Origin: Komagataeibacter xylinus
Lineage (GTDB): Bacteria; Pseudomonadota; Alphaproteobacteria; Acetobacterales; Acetobacteraceae
DNA length: 64,000 nt
Reading direction: 5' to 3'
NCBI RefSeq assembly: GCF_009834365.1
Contig: NZ_CP041348.1
Coordinates: 1,364,501-1,428,500 of the forward strand
Within the stretch, counting starts at the first letter, position 1. Every line of letters begins with the position of its first letter. Shown here piece after piece: positions 9,234 to 18,520 of the stretch. Under the pieces are notes generated by a model that searched no databases, was not told the origin of the DNA, and was given only the letters and a program-made list of their open reading frames with translations. The position numbers were made by a program, and so were the translations under genes.

Positions 9234-10107
9234 CCATCAGCGCGGTATTGTAGCGCATCATGCTGATGTAGTCGGGGGCCGGGCCGCCTGCGGTGGAGAG
9301 CGCCTCGGCATAAAGCTCGCCGCCGGGCTGTGCCCCGGTGGCGTGGGCGACCTGCTGCACAAGGCGTGGGTCGGTCGCGTTTTCAAGGAAATAGGTGGTC
9401 ATGCCGGTCTCGCGGATCTGCGCGATCAGCCTGCCCACATCGGCGGCGGAGGCTTCGGTCTCGGTAGAGAGGCCCTGCGGCGCCATGAAGGTTACGCCAT
9501 AGGCGCGGCCAAAATAGCCAAAGGCATCATGGCTGGTCAGCACGCGCCGCCGGGCGGGCGGAATGGTGTCAATCTCGGTGCGGATGTCATGGTCAAGGGC
9601 CTGCAGCTGCGCGGTGTAAGCCGCGGCCGAGGCACGGAAATCATCAGCGTCCGCCGGGTCAGCCGCGATCAGCGCATCGCGGATGTTACTGGTCCATACA
9701 ATCACGTTGGGCACGCTGTTCCATACATGCGGGTCGGTTTCCACCTGCTGGCCATCGTGTTCGGTATGGATGTCGATCCCGTCTGATACGATGACAGGCC
9801 TGCCCTGATAGCCCGCCGCGTGGGCCAGGCGGGCAAACCAGCTTTCCAGCCCCTCGCCGCTCATGAACACCACATCGGCCTGCCGCAGGGCGCGCGCGTC
9901 ATCGGGGGCGGGTTCGAATTCATGCGGGTCGCCATCAGGCGGCACCAGCGAGGTCACGCTCACATGCGCGCCGCCCACATGCGACACCACATCGGCCAGC
10001 ACGGTAAAGCTGGCAACGGCGTGCACTACATGCGGCGCGGGAGCGGCACGGGCGGGCAGGATGGACAGGAAACCACAGAAGCCCAGAAGGCAGGTGAGGC
10101 GACGCAT
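9211..10107 (-). CDS. znuA: Zinc (or manganese) ABC transporter substrate-binding protein
   Basis: A 298-residue periplasmic cluster A-I metal-binding protein with a signal peptide (cleavage near PARAAP). Expected metal ligands are present: His in DPHEFEP, His in TDPHVWNS, His in TSHDAFGYF, and an acidic residue in ENATDPR near the C-terminus. The His-rich loop common in zinc-specific ZnuA proteins is short or absent, so manganese cannot be excluded from the protein alone, but the Zur-like operator upstream of the operon argues for zinc. It is the last gene of the leftward operon, one base after the permease stop. Confidence 0.9.
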   Translation of the reverse strand: MRRLTCLLGFCGFLSILPARAAPAPHVVHAVASFTVLADVVSHVGGAHVSVTSLVPPDGDPHEFEPAPDDARALRQADVVFMSGEGLESWFARLAHAAGYQGRPVIVSDGIDIHTEHDGQQVETDPHVWNSVPNVIVWTSNIRDALIAADPADADDFRASAAAYTAQLQALDHDIRTEIDTIPPARRRVLTSHDAFGYFGRAYGVTFMAPQGLSTETEASAADVGRLIAQIRETGMTTYFLENATDPRLVQQVAHATGAQPGGELYAEALSTAGGPAPDYISMMRYNTALMVRAMRPH

Positions 10108-10108
10108 G

Positions 10109-10981
10109 TCAGTGACTCCGGAAGGGGGATGAACCACCCCGCGCGCGGATACCGGCGGGGGAGGCAATAAGGGAGAACAGATAGGCCGCCGAGCAGGTGA
10201 GGATGATGCACGGCCCCGCCGCCAGCCGGAAATGGTAAGAGACCAGCAGCCCCGTATAGCCCGCGAGCATGCCCACCGTGGCCGAGAGCGCCATCATGGG
10301 CACGAGGCGGCGCGTCCACAGCCGCGCGGTGGCGGCGGGCACCATCATCATGCCAACCGACATGAGCGTGCCCAGGGCTTCAAACCCGGCCACGAGGTTG
10401 ATGACCACAAGGAACAGGAACACCATGTGGTAAAGCGCGCCCCGGCTGCCGGTCATGCGCATGAAGCCGGGGTCCACGCATTCCATGACCAGTGGCCGCC
10501 AGATGAAGGACAGCAGGAACAGGCTGAGCGTGGTGATGCCCGCCATCAGGTACAGGGCAGGCCCGTCAATGGCGAGAATGGTGCCGAACAGCACATGCAG
10601 CAGGTCGATATTCGACCCCCGCGCTGACACGATCAGAACACCCAGCGCCAGCGACGTGAGGTAGAAACTGGCAAAGCTTGCATCTTCCGCCAGGTGCGTG
10701 CGGCGGCTCACCAGCCCCGCCAGCAGTGCTACCCCCAGCCCCGCCGCGATGCCGCCCAGCCCCATGGCCGTAAGCGACAGCCCGCCCGCTGCCAGAAAGC
10801 CTACGGCGGCACCGGGCAGGATGGCATGGCTCATCGCATCGCCAATCAGGCTCATGCGGCGCAGTTGCAGCAGCACGCCCACCGGCCCCGCCCCCATGCC
10901 CAGCGTGATGGAGGCAACCAGCGCGCGGCGCATGAAGCCAAAGGTGGCGAACGGCTCCCATAATCCGGCCAGCATGCTCAT
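10109..10981 (-). CDS. znuB: Zinc ABC transporter permease
   Basis: A 290-residue polytopic membrane protein of the ABC-3 metal permease family with eight or so predicted helices. Conserved segments include LQLRRMSLIGDAMSHAILPGAAVGF and a later LVAGFEALGTLMSVGMMM. It passes zinc from the binding protein through the inner membrane, powered by the adjacent ATPase. Its ATG at 10981 overlaps the ATPase stop (ATGA), which indicates translational coupling and fixes the start over an in-frame ATG six codons upstream. Confidence 0.9.
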   Translation of the reverse strand: MSMLAGLWEPFATFGFMRRALVASITLGMGAGPVGVLLQLRRMSLIGDAMSHAILPGAAVGFLAAGGLSLTAMGLGGIAAGLGVALLAGLVSRRTHLAEDASFASFYLTSLALGVLIVSARGSNIDLLHVLFGTILAIDGPALYLMAGITTLSLFLLSFIWRPLVMECVDPGFMRMTGSRGALYHMVFLFLVVINLVAGFEALGTLMSVGMMMVPAATARLWTRRLVPMMALSATVGMLAGYTGLLVSYHFRLAAGPCIILTCSAAYLFSLIASPAGIRARGGSSPFRSH

Positions 10982-11706
10982 GCCGGGCCACCTGCCCATG
11001 TGGGCTGCGGCGTGTCATAGGCGCGTTGCAGCGTGCCGGGCGTAAGGATGCGGGCGGTCTCGCCCCAGATGGCCTGCCCGCCCGAGAGCAGCACCACATG
11101 AGGGAAGCAGGTGCGGATCTGGTGCATGTCATGCAGCACGGCAATGATGGTGCGACCCTGCGCATGCCATTCGCGCACCAGTGCCAGCAGGTCCTGCGTG
11201 GTGGGAGCATCCAGCGCGGTGAATGGTTCATCGAGCATGATGACGGTGGCATCGGTCATGAGCAGACGCGCGAACAGCAGGCGCTGGAACTGCCCGGCCG
11301 AGAGCGCATCGATCATGCGCCCGGCCTGTTTTTCCAGCCCCACGCGGCACAGCGCATCGGCCGCGCGCTGGCGCACGGCAGGGCTGGCCGCGCCAAAGGC
11401 CCCGGTCTGGCGCCATGCGCCACTGAGCACCATGTCCGTCACACTGATGGGAAAGGCGCGGTCAATGATGCGGGCCTGCGGCAGGTAGCCAAAATCCTGC
11501 GCGTGCAATCCGCCAAGCGTGATCCTGCCCGCAGTCAGCGGCACCTCGCCCAATATGGCGCGCAGCAGGGTGGACTTGCCCGCGCCATTGGCTCCTGCAA
11601 TGGCGGTCATGCTGCCGGGTGCAAAACTGCCGGTGACATGCTGCCACACCGGCGTGCCGTGCAGAGCGACACCCGCGTCGTCCAGCCCGATGGCGCCATG
11701 GGTCAT
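10978..11706 (-). CDS. znuC: Zinc ABC transporter ATP-binding protein
   Basis: A 242-residue ABC ATPase. Walker A is GANGAGKST, the Q-loop region follows as FGYLPQ, the signature is LSAGQFQRLLFARL, Walker B is VIMLDEPF, and the H-loop is AVLHDMHQI. This matches zinc/manganese importer ATPases. The start at 11706 overlaps the stop of a small upstream ORF by the ATGA arrangement. The gene lies in the leftward zinc operon ahead of the permease and binding protein. Confidence 0.9.
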   Translation of the reverse strand: MTHGAIGLDDAGVALHGTPVWQHVTGSFAPGSMTAIAGANGAGKSTLLRAILGEVPLTAGRITLGGLHAQDFGYLPQARIIDRAFPISVTDMVLSGAWRQTGAFGAASPAVRQRAADALCRVGLEKQAGRMIDALSAGQFQRLLFARLLMTDATVIMLDEPFTALDAPTTQDLLALVREWHAQGRTIIAVLHDMHQIRTCFPHVVLLSGGQAIWGETARILTPGTLQRAYDTPQPTWAGGPA

Positions 11707-11900
11707 GGCTGGGCCACGGCCCAGGCCACCAGCCCCCATAACAGGCCACAGGGCAGCGCCATGCACACCAGCCGCTGCCATCCTGCGCGGGCCATCCATG
11801 TAAGTGGCAGGGGCGTTGCCGCGCTGGGGGCCGGGTGGGGCATTGTCGTGTTGCTGTCCTGCGGGTCAGGGTGGGCGGCAGACGGGGACGGGAATGGCAT
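11703..11900 (-). CDS. Small membrane protein leading the zinc operon
   Basis: A 65-codon ORF beginning 15 bases from the Zur-like box and ending in ATGA overlap with the znuC start. The N-terminal half is rich in Pro, Ser and Ala. The C-terminal half has one hydrophobic segment (about residues 44-62) that could span the membrane. I do not recognise a family. Its tight coupling to znuC suggests it is translated, either as a small accessory protein or as a leader that sets znuC translation. It may also be a chance open frame in GC-rich DNA. Confidence 0.4.
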   Translation of the reverse strand: MPFPSPSAAHPDPQDSNTTMPHPAPSAATPLPLTWMARAGWQRLVCMALPCGLLWGLVAWAVAQP

Positions 11901-11914
11901 GGGAACGCCCAAAG

Positions 11915-11929
11915 TGTTATAATATAACA
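11915..11929. promoter_or_regulatory. Zur-type operator
   Basis: TGTTATAATATAACA is a perfect 7-1-7 inverted repeat matching the core of the zinc uptake regulator box known in proteobacteria. It lies between the leftward zinc operon and the rightward LysE-family gene, so zinc-bound Zur would repress the importer and possibly affect the exporter. Confidence 0.82.
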
Positions 11930-12012
11930 TTCATTTACAGCACGGGCTTGCTATCCGTCAAGCGGAGGCTGCATTGTTACGCCATGCGCACGATACGATC
12001 GGGGTGGAACGG

Positions 12013-12642
12013 GTGAGCTTTCATACATGGCTGCTGTTTGCCGCAACTGCCTTCCTGCTCTCGGCCATGCCGGGGCCGAACATGATGCATGTCATGTCCA
12101 TCAGCGTGCGGCATGGCCTGCTGCGCAGCACGGGGGTCATGGGGGGGTGCATGCTGGCCATCGTGCTGGTGGTGTGCGCGTCACTTGCGGGCATGGCGGG
12201 CGTGCTGGCGGCGTCGCCCCGGCTGTTTGCGGTGCTGCGCGTGGTGGGGGCGGCGTATCTGGTGTTTCTGGGCGTGCGCGTGTGGATGGCGCGTGACACA
12301 GAGGGCGAGGGTGCTCCGGCGGCGGATGATGACCCGTCTGCGCCATGGCGTGACCTGTTTCGTGATGGATTCCTGACCGGCATCAGCAACCCCAAGCTGC
12401 TGCTGTTTGCAGCCGCCTTCCTGCCGCAGTTCGTCAACCCGGCGGCGCCTCACATGCGGCAGTATGGGCTGCTGGTTGCGACCTTCGCGTTTTTGGAGGC
12501 GTTCTGGTACCTGGTTTACGCAGGCGGCGGGCGCATGCTCTCGGCCTGGCTGCGCACGCCGGTGGTGCGGCGGGTCTTTGGCATTGTGACCGGGCTGGTG
12601 TTCATGGGGTTCGGGGCCATGCTGCTGCTGACGCGCGTTTAG
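12013..12642 (+). CDS. LysE/RhtB family exporter
   Basis: A 209-residue inner-membrane protein with about six helices. It shows the family pattern near the N-terminus (AMPGPNMMHVMSISVRHG) and the later GFLTGISNPKLLLFAAAFLPQFV. Members export amino acids or similar small molecules, and the substrate here is unknown. A GTG at 12013 gives the usual family length; a start at 11974 would add 13 residues. The gene diverges from the zinc operon, and the Zur-like box lies 84 bases upstream of the GTG, so zinc-dependent control is possible but unproven. Confidence 0.82.
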   Translation: MSFHTWLLFAATAFLLSAMPGPNMMHVMSISVRHGLLRSTGVMGGCMLAIVLVVCASLAGMAGVLAASPRLFAVLRVVGAAYLVFLGVRVWMARDTEGEGAPAADDDPSAPWRDLFRDGFLTGISNPKLLLFAAAFLPQFVNPAAPHMRQYGLLVATFAFLEAFWYLVYAGGGRMLSAWLRTPVVRRVFGIVTGLVFMGFGAMLLLTRV

Positions 12643-13117
12643 GCAACCTGTTTGAAAACGACTTATGGAATAAAAGCTTCCAGGTGCCACCTTGTTAAAA
12701 AATGGTGTTCTGTCAAAGCTTTTTTAAAGAAACTTTACCACAAACTTTCTGACTGATGGCGTCCGGGCCGGGTGGGCATGACCCACGTTCCGCAAATGAT
12801 GGCGCCAGTTCCGCTTTCGCACGGTATTGCAGTGCAGGCATATGGAAACGCCACGGGTGGCACGTGTTTTTTAGTATCGATTCCATATAGTTGTGCTGCA
12901 TCGATCTGTGTCGGCTGCAAAAGCCGGGTTATCATGGGGGATTGGTAAAGTAGGTATATCTATATACATCCATATATAGACATCTGTATCTATAAGGACA
13001 CAGTCATACGCTATATGACGATTACGTTATTAATATATTTATGCTGATATAGACGCTGCGGCAGGTGGGTTATATACGGCCATGCATGTTCAAAATGGCT
13101 AACGAAATGGAATCAGC
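12643..13117. other. Intergenic region before TonB receptor: decayed repeat plus AT-rich leader
   Basis: No gene is seen here. At 12672-12748 lies a diverged copy of the dispersed palindrome (contains AAGCTTTTTTAAAG and ends ACCACAAACTTT). From about 12940 to 13070 the DNA is strikingly AT-rich for this genome and contains an inverted repeat at 12975-12994 (TATAGA, 8 bases, TCTATA). This is the probable promoter and control region of the siderophore receptor. I found no convincing match to a classical Fur box. Confidence 0.55.
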
Positions 13118-15460
13118 ATGGCCAGAATGACCGCAGGTATGGCGTGGATGCTTTCGGCCAGTCTTGGCGCACTGCTCATCCCCTCCGCTTACGCACAGGG
13201 CACCGGCACGGATGCGGACAAGGGCAAAAAAGCCCTTCAGGCCACCAAAAGCACCCCGGCCCCGGATGATGCCGTAGGCTCCGCCAATGCGGAGGAAATG
13301 ACCGTGATCGGCCACCACCGCATGGTGGCAGGTGCCGCGGCCAACTATAACAAGAAAATGGCCAATCTCGGCCCGCTGGGCACGCGCCGCACGCTTGATA
13401 CGCCCATGTCGATCATGACCGTGCCGCATGACGTGATCGTCAACCAGCAGGCGCGTAACATCAACGACCTGATGCAGTACATCCCGTCGGTGCAGCTTGA
13501 AACCCGCGCCGACCCCGGCACCAGCCGCCCGCAGTCGCGCGGGTTCGAGGCGGATGTGATCTCCAACAGCCGCATCGACGGGCTGAACGCCTTTACGGTC
13601 ACGCCCTACGCTGCCGAGCAGTTCGACAACGTGCAGGTGCTCAACGGCCTGGCAGGCGCCCTGTATGGCCCCCAGAACCCGGCGGGCACGTTTGAATACG
13701 GCCTCAAGCGCCCGACCGACGAGCGAATCAACCGCCTTGTGGTGGGTGTTGATTCTGTTGGCACGCTGATGGAAAACGTCGATGCATCGGGCCGCGCGGG
13801 CAAGCATGGCTGGTTTGGCTACCGCATCAACCTGCTGCATGGCGATGGCACGTCCTATGTGCAGGATAGCTGGGTGCGCCGTAACATGGTCAGCGCCGAT
13901 TTCGATATCCATTTCGACCGCGATACCGTGCTGGAACTCGATGCCAGCCATTACACGTTCGATGAGCGCGGCATGCCTGCGGGCGTCAACCTCAAGGGCT
14001 ATAGCCTGCCTTCAGCCCCTGACCTGAGCAAGCCGCATATGGGTCAGGACTATTCGGGCTACAATTCCGAGAACAACGTCTTTCTTGCCAAGCTCAAGCA
14101 TCGCATCAATGATAACTGGAGCTTCGTCATTGGCGGGCTGTACCAGGATTCCGGGCGGCAGGTATTTGAGTCGGCTGATTCCCTGATCAACAACTCCGGT
14201 GGTTATACCCAGTCCCTCTCGGCCGCCACCACGGTCAATGACTTCAAGGTCGGCAGTAACATGGCCTATGTCAACGGTCATGTGCGCACGGGCTTCATCA
14301 GGCATGATCTGGTCATCGGCACCAATGGCTACATGGAAGGTGGCTATAACCCGCTGAGCGGGCAGAGCTATACCGCCATCAAGTCGGGCACGCTGGACAA
14401 TCCTACCGTGGCGCCCAATGGCCCGCAGCCCTATTACAGTGGCAAGTATGAATCGCAGTACGTGCGCTACCAGTCGATGATTTTGGGTGACACGCTGCAC
14501 TTCAACAAGCACTGGTCGGTCATGGGCACGCTGGCATGGAGCTGGCTGGATCAGGACAGCACCGCAACGGTTGCCGGCGCTTCAACCAAAAGCGTCGAGA
14601 ATGGTTACACCGTCACCACCACCCATCTGACCAAGGGCAAGACCACCAACAGCCGTGCCGATGCGGCCTTCAGCCCCATGGCCAGCCTGGTCTACAAGCC
14701 GACTGAAAACCAGACCGCCTACTTCACTTATGGCCGCTCGCTGCAGGCTGGCACATCCGCCCCGGCTGATGCGCTCAACGCCAATGCCCTGACATCCCCC
14801 GTGCATAGCGAGGAGTATGAGGTGGGCTACAAGATGCAGTGGCGCCAGATGCAGTTCAACGTGGCGGGTTTCCGTGCCACGCGCAGCTATGCTTTCTATG
14901 AAGGTAGCAACACGCTGTATGGCAATTTCGGCACCCAGCGCAATTATGGCGTGGAGTTCCAGGCCATGGGGCATGTCACGCCCCGCCTGTCGGTTATCGG
15001 CGGCATGACATGGATTGATGCGGAACTGACCCATGCAGGTTTTGCCGCCCTCAACAACAAGGAAGTGGTGGGCGTGGCGCCCCTGCAGGCCAATGCGCTG
15101 ATGGATTACCGCATTCCGTTCCCGCGTGGTTTCGCGCTCAATGGCCTGGCCGTGAATGCCAACGTGCATTACACCGGCCGCCGTGCGGCGGATCTTGAAA
15201 ACAAATACTATGCCGGTTCCTATGTAACACTGGATCTGGGCCTGCGTTATCCGTTCCGTGCGGCAAAGCATCCTTGGATGGCGCGTTTTGGCGTAACGAA
15301 TGTTGCCAATGAGCGGTACTGGTCCTCGATCTATAATGGCACGGCCTCAAGTGCCGGGATCACGACCAAGGATGCGACGGCAAAGTCGCTTGACGCTGGC
15401 AGCGCCGCCTATGCCGGCATGCCGCGTGCCTTCCACTTCACGCTGGAAGCCGACTTCTGA
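13118..15460 (+). CDS. TonB-dependent siderophore receptor
   Basis: A 780-residue outer-membrane receptor. The signal peptide ends near SAYAQG. The plug domain includes a degenerate RRTLDTPMSIMTVPHDVI stretch and QSRGFEADVISNSRIDG with GLAGALYGPQNPAGTF, typical of the FhuA/FpvA-type siderophore receptor subfamily. The barrel runs to a C-terminal aromatic (final ADF). It should import a ferric siderophore, probably a xenosiderophore since no biosynthesis genes are nearby. An isolated gene, it is followed by a partial palindromic repeat that can form a hairpin and T-run. The leader is long and AT-rich. Confidence 0.92.
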   Translation: MARMTAGMAWMLSASLGALLIPSAYAQGTGTDADKGKKALQATKSTPAPDDAVGSANAEEMTVIGHHRMVAGAAANYNKKMANLGPLGTRRTLDTPMSIMTVPHDVIVNQQARNINDLMQYIPSVQLETRADPGTSRPQSRGFEADVISNSRIDGLNAFTVTPYAAEQFDNVQVLNGLAGALYGPQNPAGTFEYGLKRPTDERINRLVVGVDSVGTLMENVDASGRAGKHGWFGYRINLLHGDGTSYVQDSWVRRNMVSADFDIHFDRDTVLELDASHYTFDERGMPAGVNLKGYSLPSAPDLSKPHMGQDYSGYNSENNVFLAKLKHRINDNWSFVIGGLYQDSGRQVFESADSLINNSGGYTQSLSAATTVNDFKVGSNMAYVNGHVRTGFIRHDLVIGTNGYMEGGYNPLSGQSYTAIKSGTLDNPTVAPNGPQPYYSGKYESQYVRYQSMILGDTLHFNKHWSVMGTLAWSWLDQDSTATVAGASTKSVENGYTVTTTHLTKGKTTNSRADAAFSPMASLVYKPTENQTAYFTYGRSLQAGTSAPADALNANALTSPVHSEEYEVGYKMQWRQMQFNVAGFRATRSYAFYEGSNTLYGNFGTQRNYGVEFQAMGHVTPRLSVIGGMTWIDAELTHAGFAALNNKEVVGVAPLQANALMDYRIPFPRGFALNGLAVNANVHYTGRRAADLENKYYAGSYVTLDLGLRYPFRAAKHPWMARFGVTNVANERYWSSIYNGTASSAGITTKDATAKSLDAGSAAYAGMPRAFHFTLEADF

Positions 15461-15481
15461 AAACACTGTTCCAAAAACAGT

Positions 15482-15528
15482 ATAAGTTTTGGGGTGCCGC
15501 CTTTTTTCAAAAAGGCGGCATTTTTTTT
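15482..15528 (+). repeat. Dispersed intergenic palindrome, partial copy 2
   Basis: Only the first half of the element is present: AAGTTTTGGGGTGCCGCC then a T-rich loop and GGCGGCATTTTTTTT. The GC stem followed by eight T residues makes a plausible terminator for the TonB receptor gene. Confidence 0.75.
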
Positions 15529-15626
15529 GGCAAAGCCCCGCGCACCCGCTTGTGATGGCGGGCAGGGGCGCGAAACGAGGCTGGTGTGCCCATATTCCCA
15601 TCAACCATAAGGGAAGGAACGCCACC

Positions 15627-17081
15627 ATGACCGAACCGACACCCCCGACATTGACTGACTGCCCCATCGGGCTCGATGCCACCGGCACGCGGCGCGAGAA
15701 GGATTCGATGGGCGAGATTGACGTGCCCGCCAGCCATTACTGGGGGGCGCAGACGCAGCGCAGTCTCGTGCATTTCTCGATCGGGCGCGACCATATGCCC
15801 ATCGAGGTCTGCCATGCCTATGGCATCGTGAAAAAAGCGGCGGCGCAGGTAAATGCCGCCGATGGGCGCATGCCGCAATGGAAGGCCGACGCCATCAGCC
15901 GCGTGGCCGATGAGGTGATTGCAGGCAAACTCGATTCCGAATTCCCGCTCTTTGTCTGGCAGACCGGCTCGGGCACCCAGACGAACATGAACGTGAATGA
16001 GGTGATCGCCAACCGTGCCATCCAGCTTCTCGGCGGCACCATCGGCTCCAAAAGTCCGGTTCACCCCAATGATGACGTGAATATGGGCCAGTCGAGCAAT
16101 GACTCGTTCCCCACCGCCATGCATGTGGCCACCGTGCTTGAAATCGACAGCCGCCTTTTGCCGCGCGTGCGTGAACTGATCGAAAGCCTGCGCAGCAAGG
16201 CGGAGGAATGGATGCAGGTGGTCAAGATCGGTCGCACCCACCTGCAGGATGCCGTGCCGCTTACGGTGGGGCAGGAATGGTCGGGCTGGGCCCAGCAGCT
16301 TGAAGATGCGCTCGAGGCGGTCGAGGCCGCGCGCCCGGGCCTGTTGCAGCTTGCGGCGGGCGGCACGGCGGTGGGCACCGGGCTGAACGCGCCGCCGGGC
16401 TTCAGCCACGCCATTGCAAAGCGCATCGCTGGTTTGACCGATAAGCCCTTTGTCACCGCGCCCAACAAATTTGCAGCCCTTGGCGGCCTGGACGCCATGG
16501 TGCGGGCTTCGGCAGGTCTGCGCGGGGTTGCTGTAACCCTGCTCAAGATCGCCAATGACATGCGTCTGCTCGGTTCCGGCCCGCGCTGCGGGCTGGGCGA
16601 GCTACACCTGCCGGAAAACGAACCCGGTTCCTCCATCATGCCCGGCAAGGTCAACCCGACCCAGTGCGAGGCGATGGTGATGATCTGCACGCAGGTGCTT
16701 GGCAATGACGCTACGGTGGCATTTGCGGGCAGTCAGGGCCAGCTTGACCTGAACGTGATGCGCCCGGTGATCGTGGCCAATGTGCTGCATGCCATCCGCA
16801 TCCTGGCTGATGGGTGCCACAATTTCCGTGTGTTTTCGGTTGAGGGCACCACGCTCAACCGCAAGCGTATCGATGCTTACGTGGCAGGCTCGGTCATGCT
16901 GGTCACGGCTCTCAGCCCCGAGATTGGCTATGACCGGGCTTCGGCCATCGCCCATCAGGCCATGGAGCATGACATCAGCCTGCGCGAGGCGGCTCTGGCT
17001 TCGGGCTTTGTCGATGGCGCGACCTTCGACCGGCTGGTCCGCCCGCTCGACATGGTGGGCAAGGGCGTGGGCGGCGCCTGA
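15627..17081 (+). CDS. fumC: Fumarate hydratase, class II
   Basis: A 484-residue iron-independent fumarase catalysing fumarate to malate in the TCA cycle, active as a homotetramer. Family features include GSGTQTNMNVNEVIANRA, the substrate-site SSNDSFPTAMH, the IGRTHLQDAVPLT region and the signature GSSIMPGKVNPTQ near residue 334 carrying the catalytic loop. A good AAGGAA ribosome site lies eight bases upstream of ATG 15627; earlier in-frame codons run through the preceding repeat and are not coding. The gene is followed by a palindromic repeat shared with the convergent SMP-30 gene. Confidence 0.97.
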   Translation: MTEPTPPTLTDCPIGLDATGTRREKDSMGEIDVPASHYWGAQTQRSLVHFSIGRDHMPIEVCHAYGIVKKAAAQVNAADGRMPQWKADAISRVADEVIAGKLDSEFPLFVWQTGSGTQTNMNVNEVIANRAIQLLGGTIGSKSPVHPNDDVNMGQSSNDSFPTAMHVATVLEIDSRLLPRVRELIESLRSKAEEWMQVVKIGRTHLQDAVPLTVGQEWSGWAQQLEDALEAVEAARPGLLQLAAGGTAVGTGLNAPPGFSHAIAKRIAGLTDKPFVTAPNKFAALGGLDAMVRASAGLRGVAVTLLKIANDMRLLGSGPRCGLGELHLPENEPGSSIMPGKVNPTQCEAMVMICTQVLGNDATVAFAGSQGQLDLNVMRPVIVANVLHAIRILADGCHNFRVFSVEGTTLNRKRIDAYVAGSVMLVTALSPEIGYDRASAIAHQAMEHDISLREAALASGFVDGATFDRLVRPLDMVGKGVGGA

Positions 17082-17085
17082 GCGG

Positions 17086-17169
17086 ATAAAAGTTTTTGGT
17101 GCAGCTTTTTTCAAAAAGCTTCGAAGAACGCCGCTTTTTTAAAAAAAGGCGGCACCCCAAAACTTTTAT
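17086..17169 (-). repeat. Dispersed intergenic palindrome, copy 3 (reverse orientation)
   Basis: A nearly complete element between convergent fumC and the lactonase gene. The outer ends AAAAGTTTTTGGTGC and GGCACCCCAAAACTTTT pair. The inner hairpins are AAGCTT-centred and GCCGCCTTT-centred, in reverse order compared with copies 1 and 2. It may terminate transcription from both sides. Confidence 0.8.
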
Positions 17170-17185
17170 TTTTCAAGGCAGGTTT

Positions 17186-18397
17186 CTATGAGGGCGCAGC
17201 CCCCTGCGTGTTGACCTGCAGCGTGAACAGCGTATCGCCCGCGCACATGAACACCACATCGCGCTTGGGGCCGCCAAAGGTCAGGTTCGACACGCCGCGC
17301 GGCAGGCGGATGCGCCCGATCATGTGGCCGTGGGGGTTGTACACCACCACGCCACACAGCCCCAGCGGCCCGTTGGCCCCGCACCACAGATTGCCGAAAA
17401 TGTCGGTGCGCATGCCATCGGGAATCATCGCATGCCCGTTCAGCATCATGTCGGCAAACGGGCGGAGGTTGCGCACTTCGCCCCCCACCACGTCGGCAGC
17501 GTGGATGCGCCCGTCGCCGCCATGGCCGTCCTGCCCCGGTCCTGGCCCGTCGGAGATGACATAGACAATCCTGCCATCGGGCGAGAACGCAATGCCGTTG
17601 GGGTCGGGCAGCTGCTTCTCGGTGAATACGGCCTTCACCGCGCCCGTGGTCGGGTCGATGCGGAAGACATGGTCCTCCTGCCGCCTGCTGCCGCCAGACT
17701 CGGTCATGACCTCGCCATCAAGGTTCCAGCGTTCCACGCCCTCGCGGTTGGCGGGGTTGCCCGGTGCATCGGGGTGACCTTCCACGATCGTGTCACCATA
17801 ACCGGGATCGGTAAACCAAATGCTGCCATCGGGGTGGACGGCAAGGTCGTTGGGCGAGTTGAGCGGCGCGTTATTGTAGCGGTCGGCCAGCACGCGGCAT
17901 GAGCCGTCATGCTCCCAGCGCACCACGCGGCGCAGGCCGTGCTCGCAACTGACCAGGCGGCCTTCATTGTCAAAGATGTTGCCGTTGCTGTGATAGGACG
18001 GGCTGCGGAAAAGGGAGACGGCCCCGTTCTCCCACAGGTAGCGGTACTGCACGCCGCGGATCGTGTCACTCAGCAGCAGGAAACGCCCTTCACTGCACCA
18101 GGCCGGGCCTTCCAGCCAGCCGCCGCCGCGCCATGCCAGTTTCAGGCTGGCATTGGCATAGGCCAGATTACCAAAACTGGGGTCGAGCACCAGAATATCG
18201 GGGTCGGGCAGGGGCGTGATGGGGGCTTGGGCACCCCATTGCCGCGGCGGGTTCGACACCACGCTGGGCGGCTGGGGCAGGCCGTCGGGGTTGGCGGCCC
18301 GGGCGCGTTGCCCGATGGTCCATAATCCGCCTGCGGCCAGCCCCCCGGCAAGCATGGCCCGTCGGCCAGGATTGAACGGATGGATGACTGGCGGCAT
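17186..18397 (-). CDS. Tat-exported SMP-30/gluconolactonase-like protein
   Basis: A 403-residue six-bladed beta-propeller of the SMP-30/gluconolaconase family. The N-terminus has a twin-arginine signal (NPGRRAMLAGGLAAGG), so it is exported folded to the periplasm, where acetic acid bacteria oxidise sugars to lactones. Propeller hallmarks are EGPAWCSEGRFLLLSDT, NSPNDLAVHPDGSIWFTDPGYG and LPDPNGIAFSPDG, which carry the divalent-metal ligands. A lactone-hydrolysing role is likely but the substrate is not determinable. AGGGAGG just upstream of ATG 18397 supports this start over one ten codons earlier. Confidence 0.85.
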   Translation of the reverse strand: MPPVIHPFNPGRRAMLAGGLAAGGLWTIGQRARAANPDGLPQPPSVVSNPPRQWGAQAPITPLPDPDILVLDPSFGNLAYANASLKLAWRGGGWLEGPAWCSEGRFLLLSDTIRGVQYRYLWENGAVSLFRSPSYHSNGNIFDNEGRLVSCEHGLRRVVRWEHDGSCRVLADRYNNAPLNSPNDLAVHPDGSIWFTDPGYGDTIVEGHPDAPGNPANREGVERWNLDGEVMTESGGSRRQEDHVFRIDPTTGAVKAVFTEKQLPDPNGIAFSPDGRIVYVISDGPGPGQDGHGGDGRIHAADVVGGEVRNLRPFADMMLNGHAMIPDGMRTDIFGNLWCGANGPLGLCGVVVYNPHGHMIGRIRLPRGVSNLTFGGPKRDVVFMCAGDTLFTLQVNTQGAAPS

Positions 18398-18432
18398 GGG
18401 GGCCTCCCTTTGATGAATATGGATCACGACAG

Positions 18433-18460
18433 GAAAAACCCGGCCCCTGAAAGGGCCGGA
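18433..18460 (-). terminator. Rho-independent terminator after the heme-degradation gene
   Basis: On the minus strand a CCGGCCC/GGGCCGG stem with a 6-base loop is followed by TTTTT. It lies downstream of the leftward IsdG-like gene and upstream of the lactonase gene, separating the two transcripts. Confidence 0.75.
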
Positions 18461-18520
18461 TGACGCCGCATGAATGTCGATCCTGAAAGTTTATGTGAGG
18501 TTTGTTAAAAAAGACGGCTT

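Noticed and set aside
11945..12012. Upstream start (11974) for the LysE-type exporter
   Set aside because: It adds a hydrophilic segment not usual for the family; the GTG at 12013 gives the expected length.
12950..13070. Fur box upstream of the siderophore receptor
   Set aside because: The stretch is AT-rich with small inverted repeats, but no 19-bp match to the Fur consensus was found by eye.
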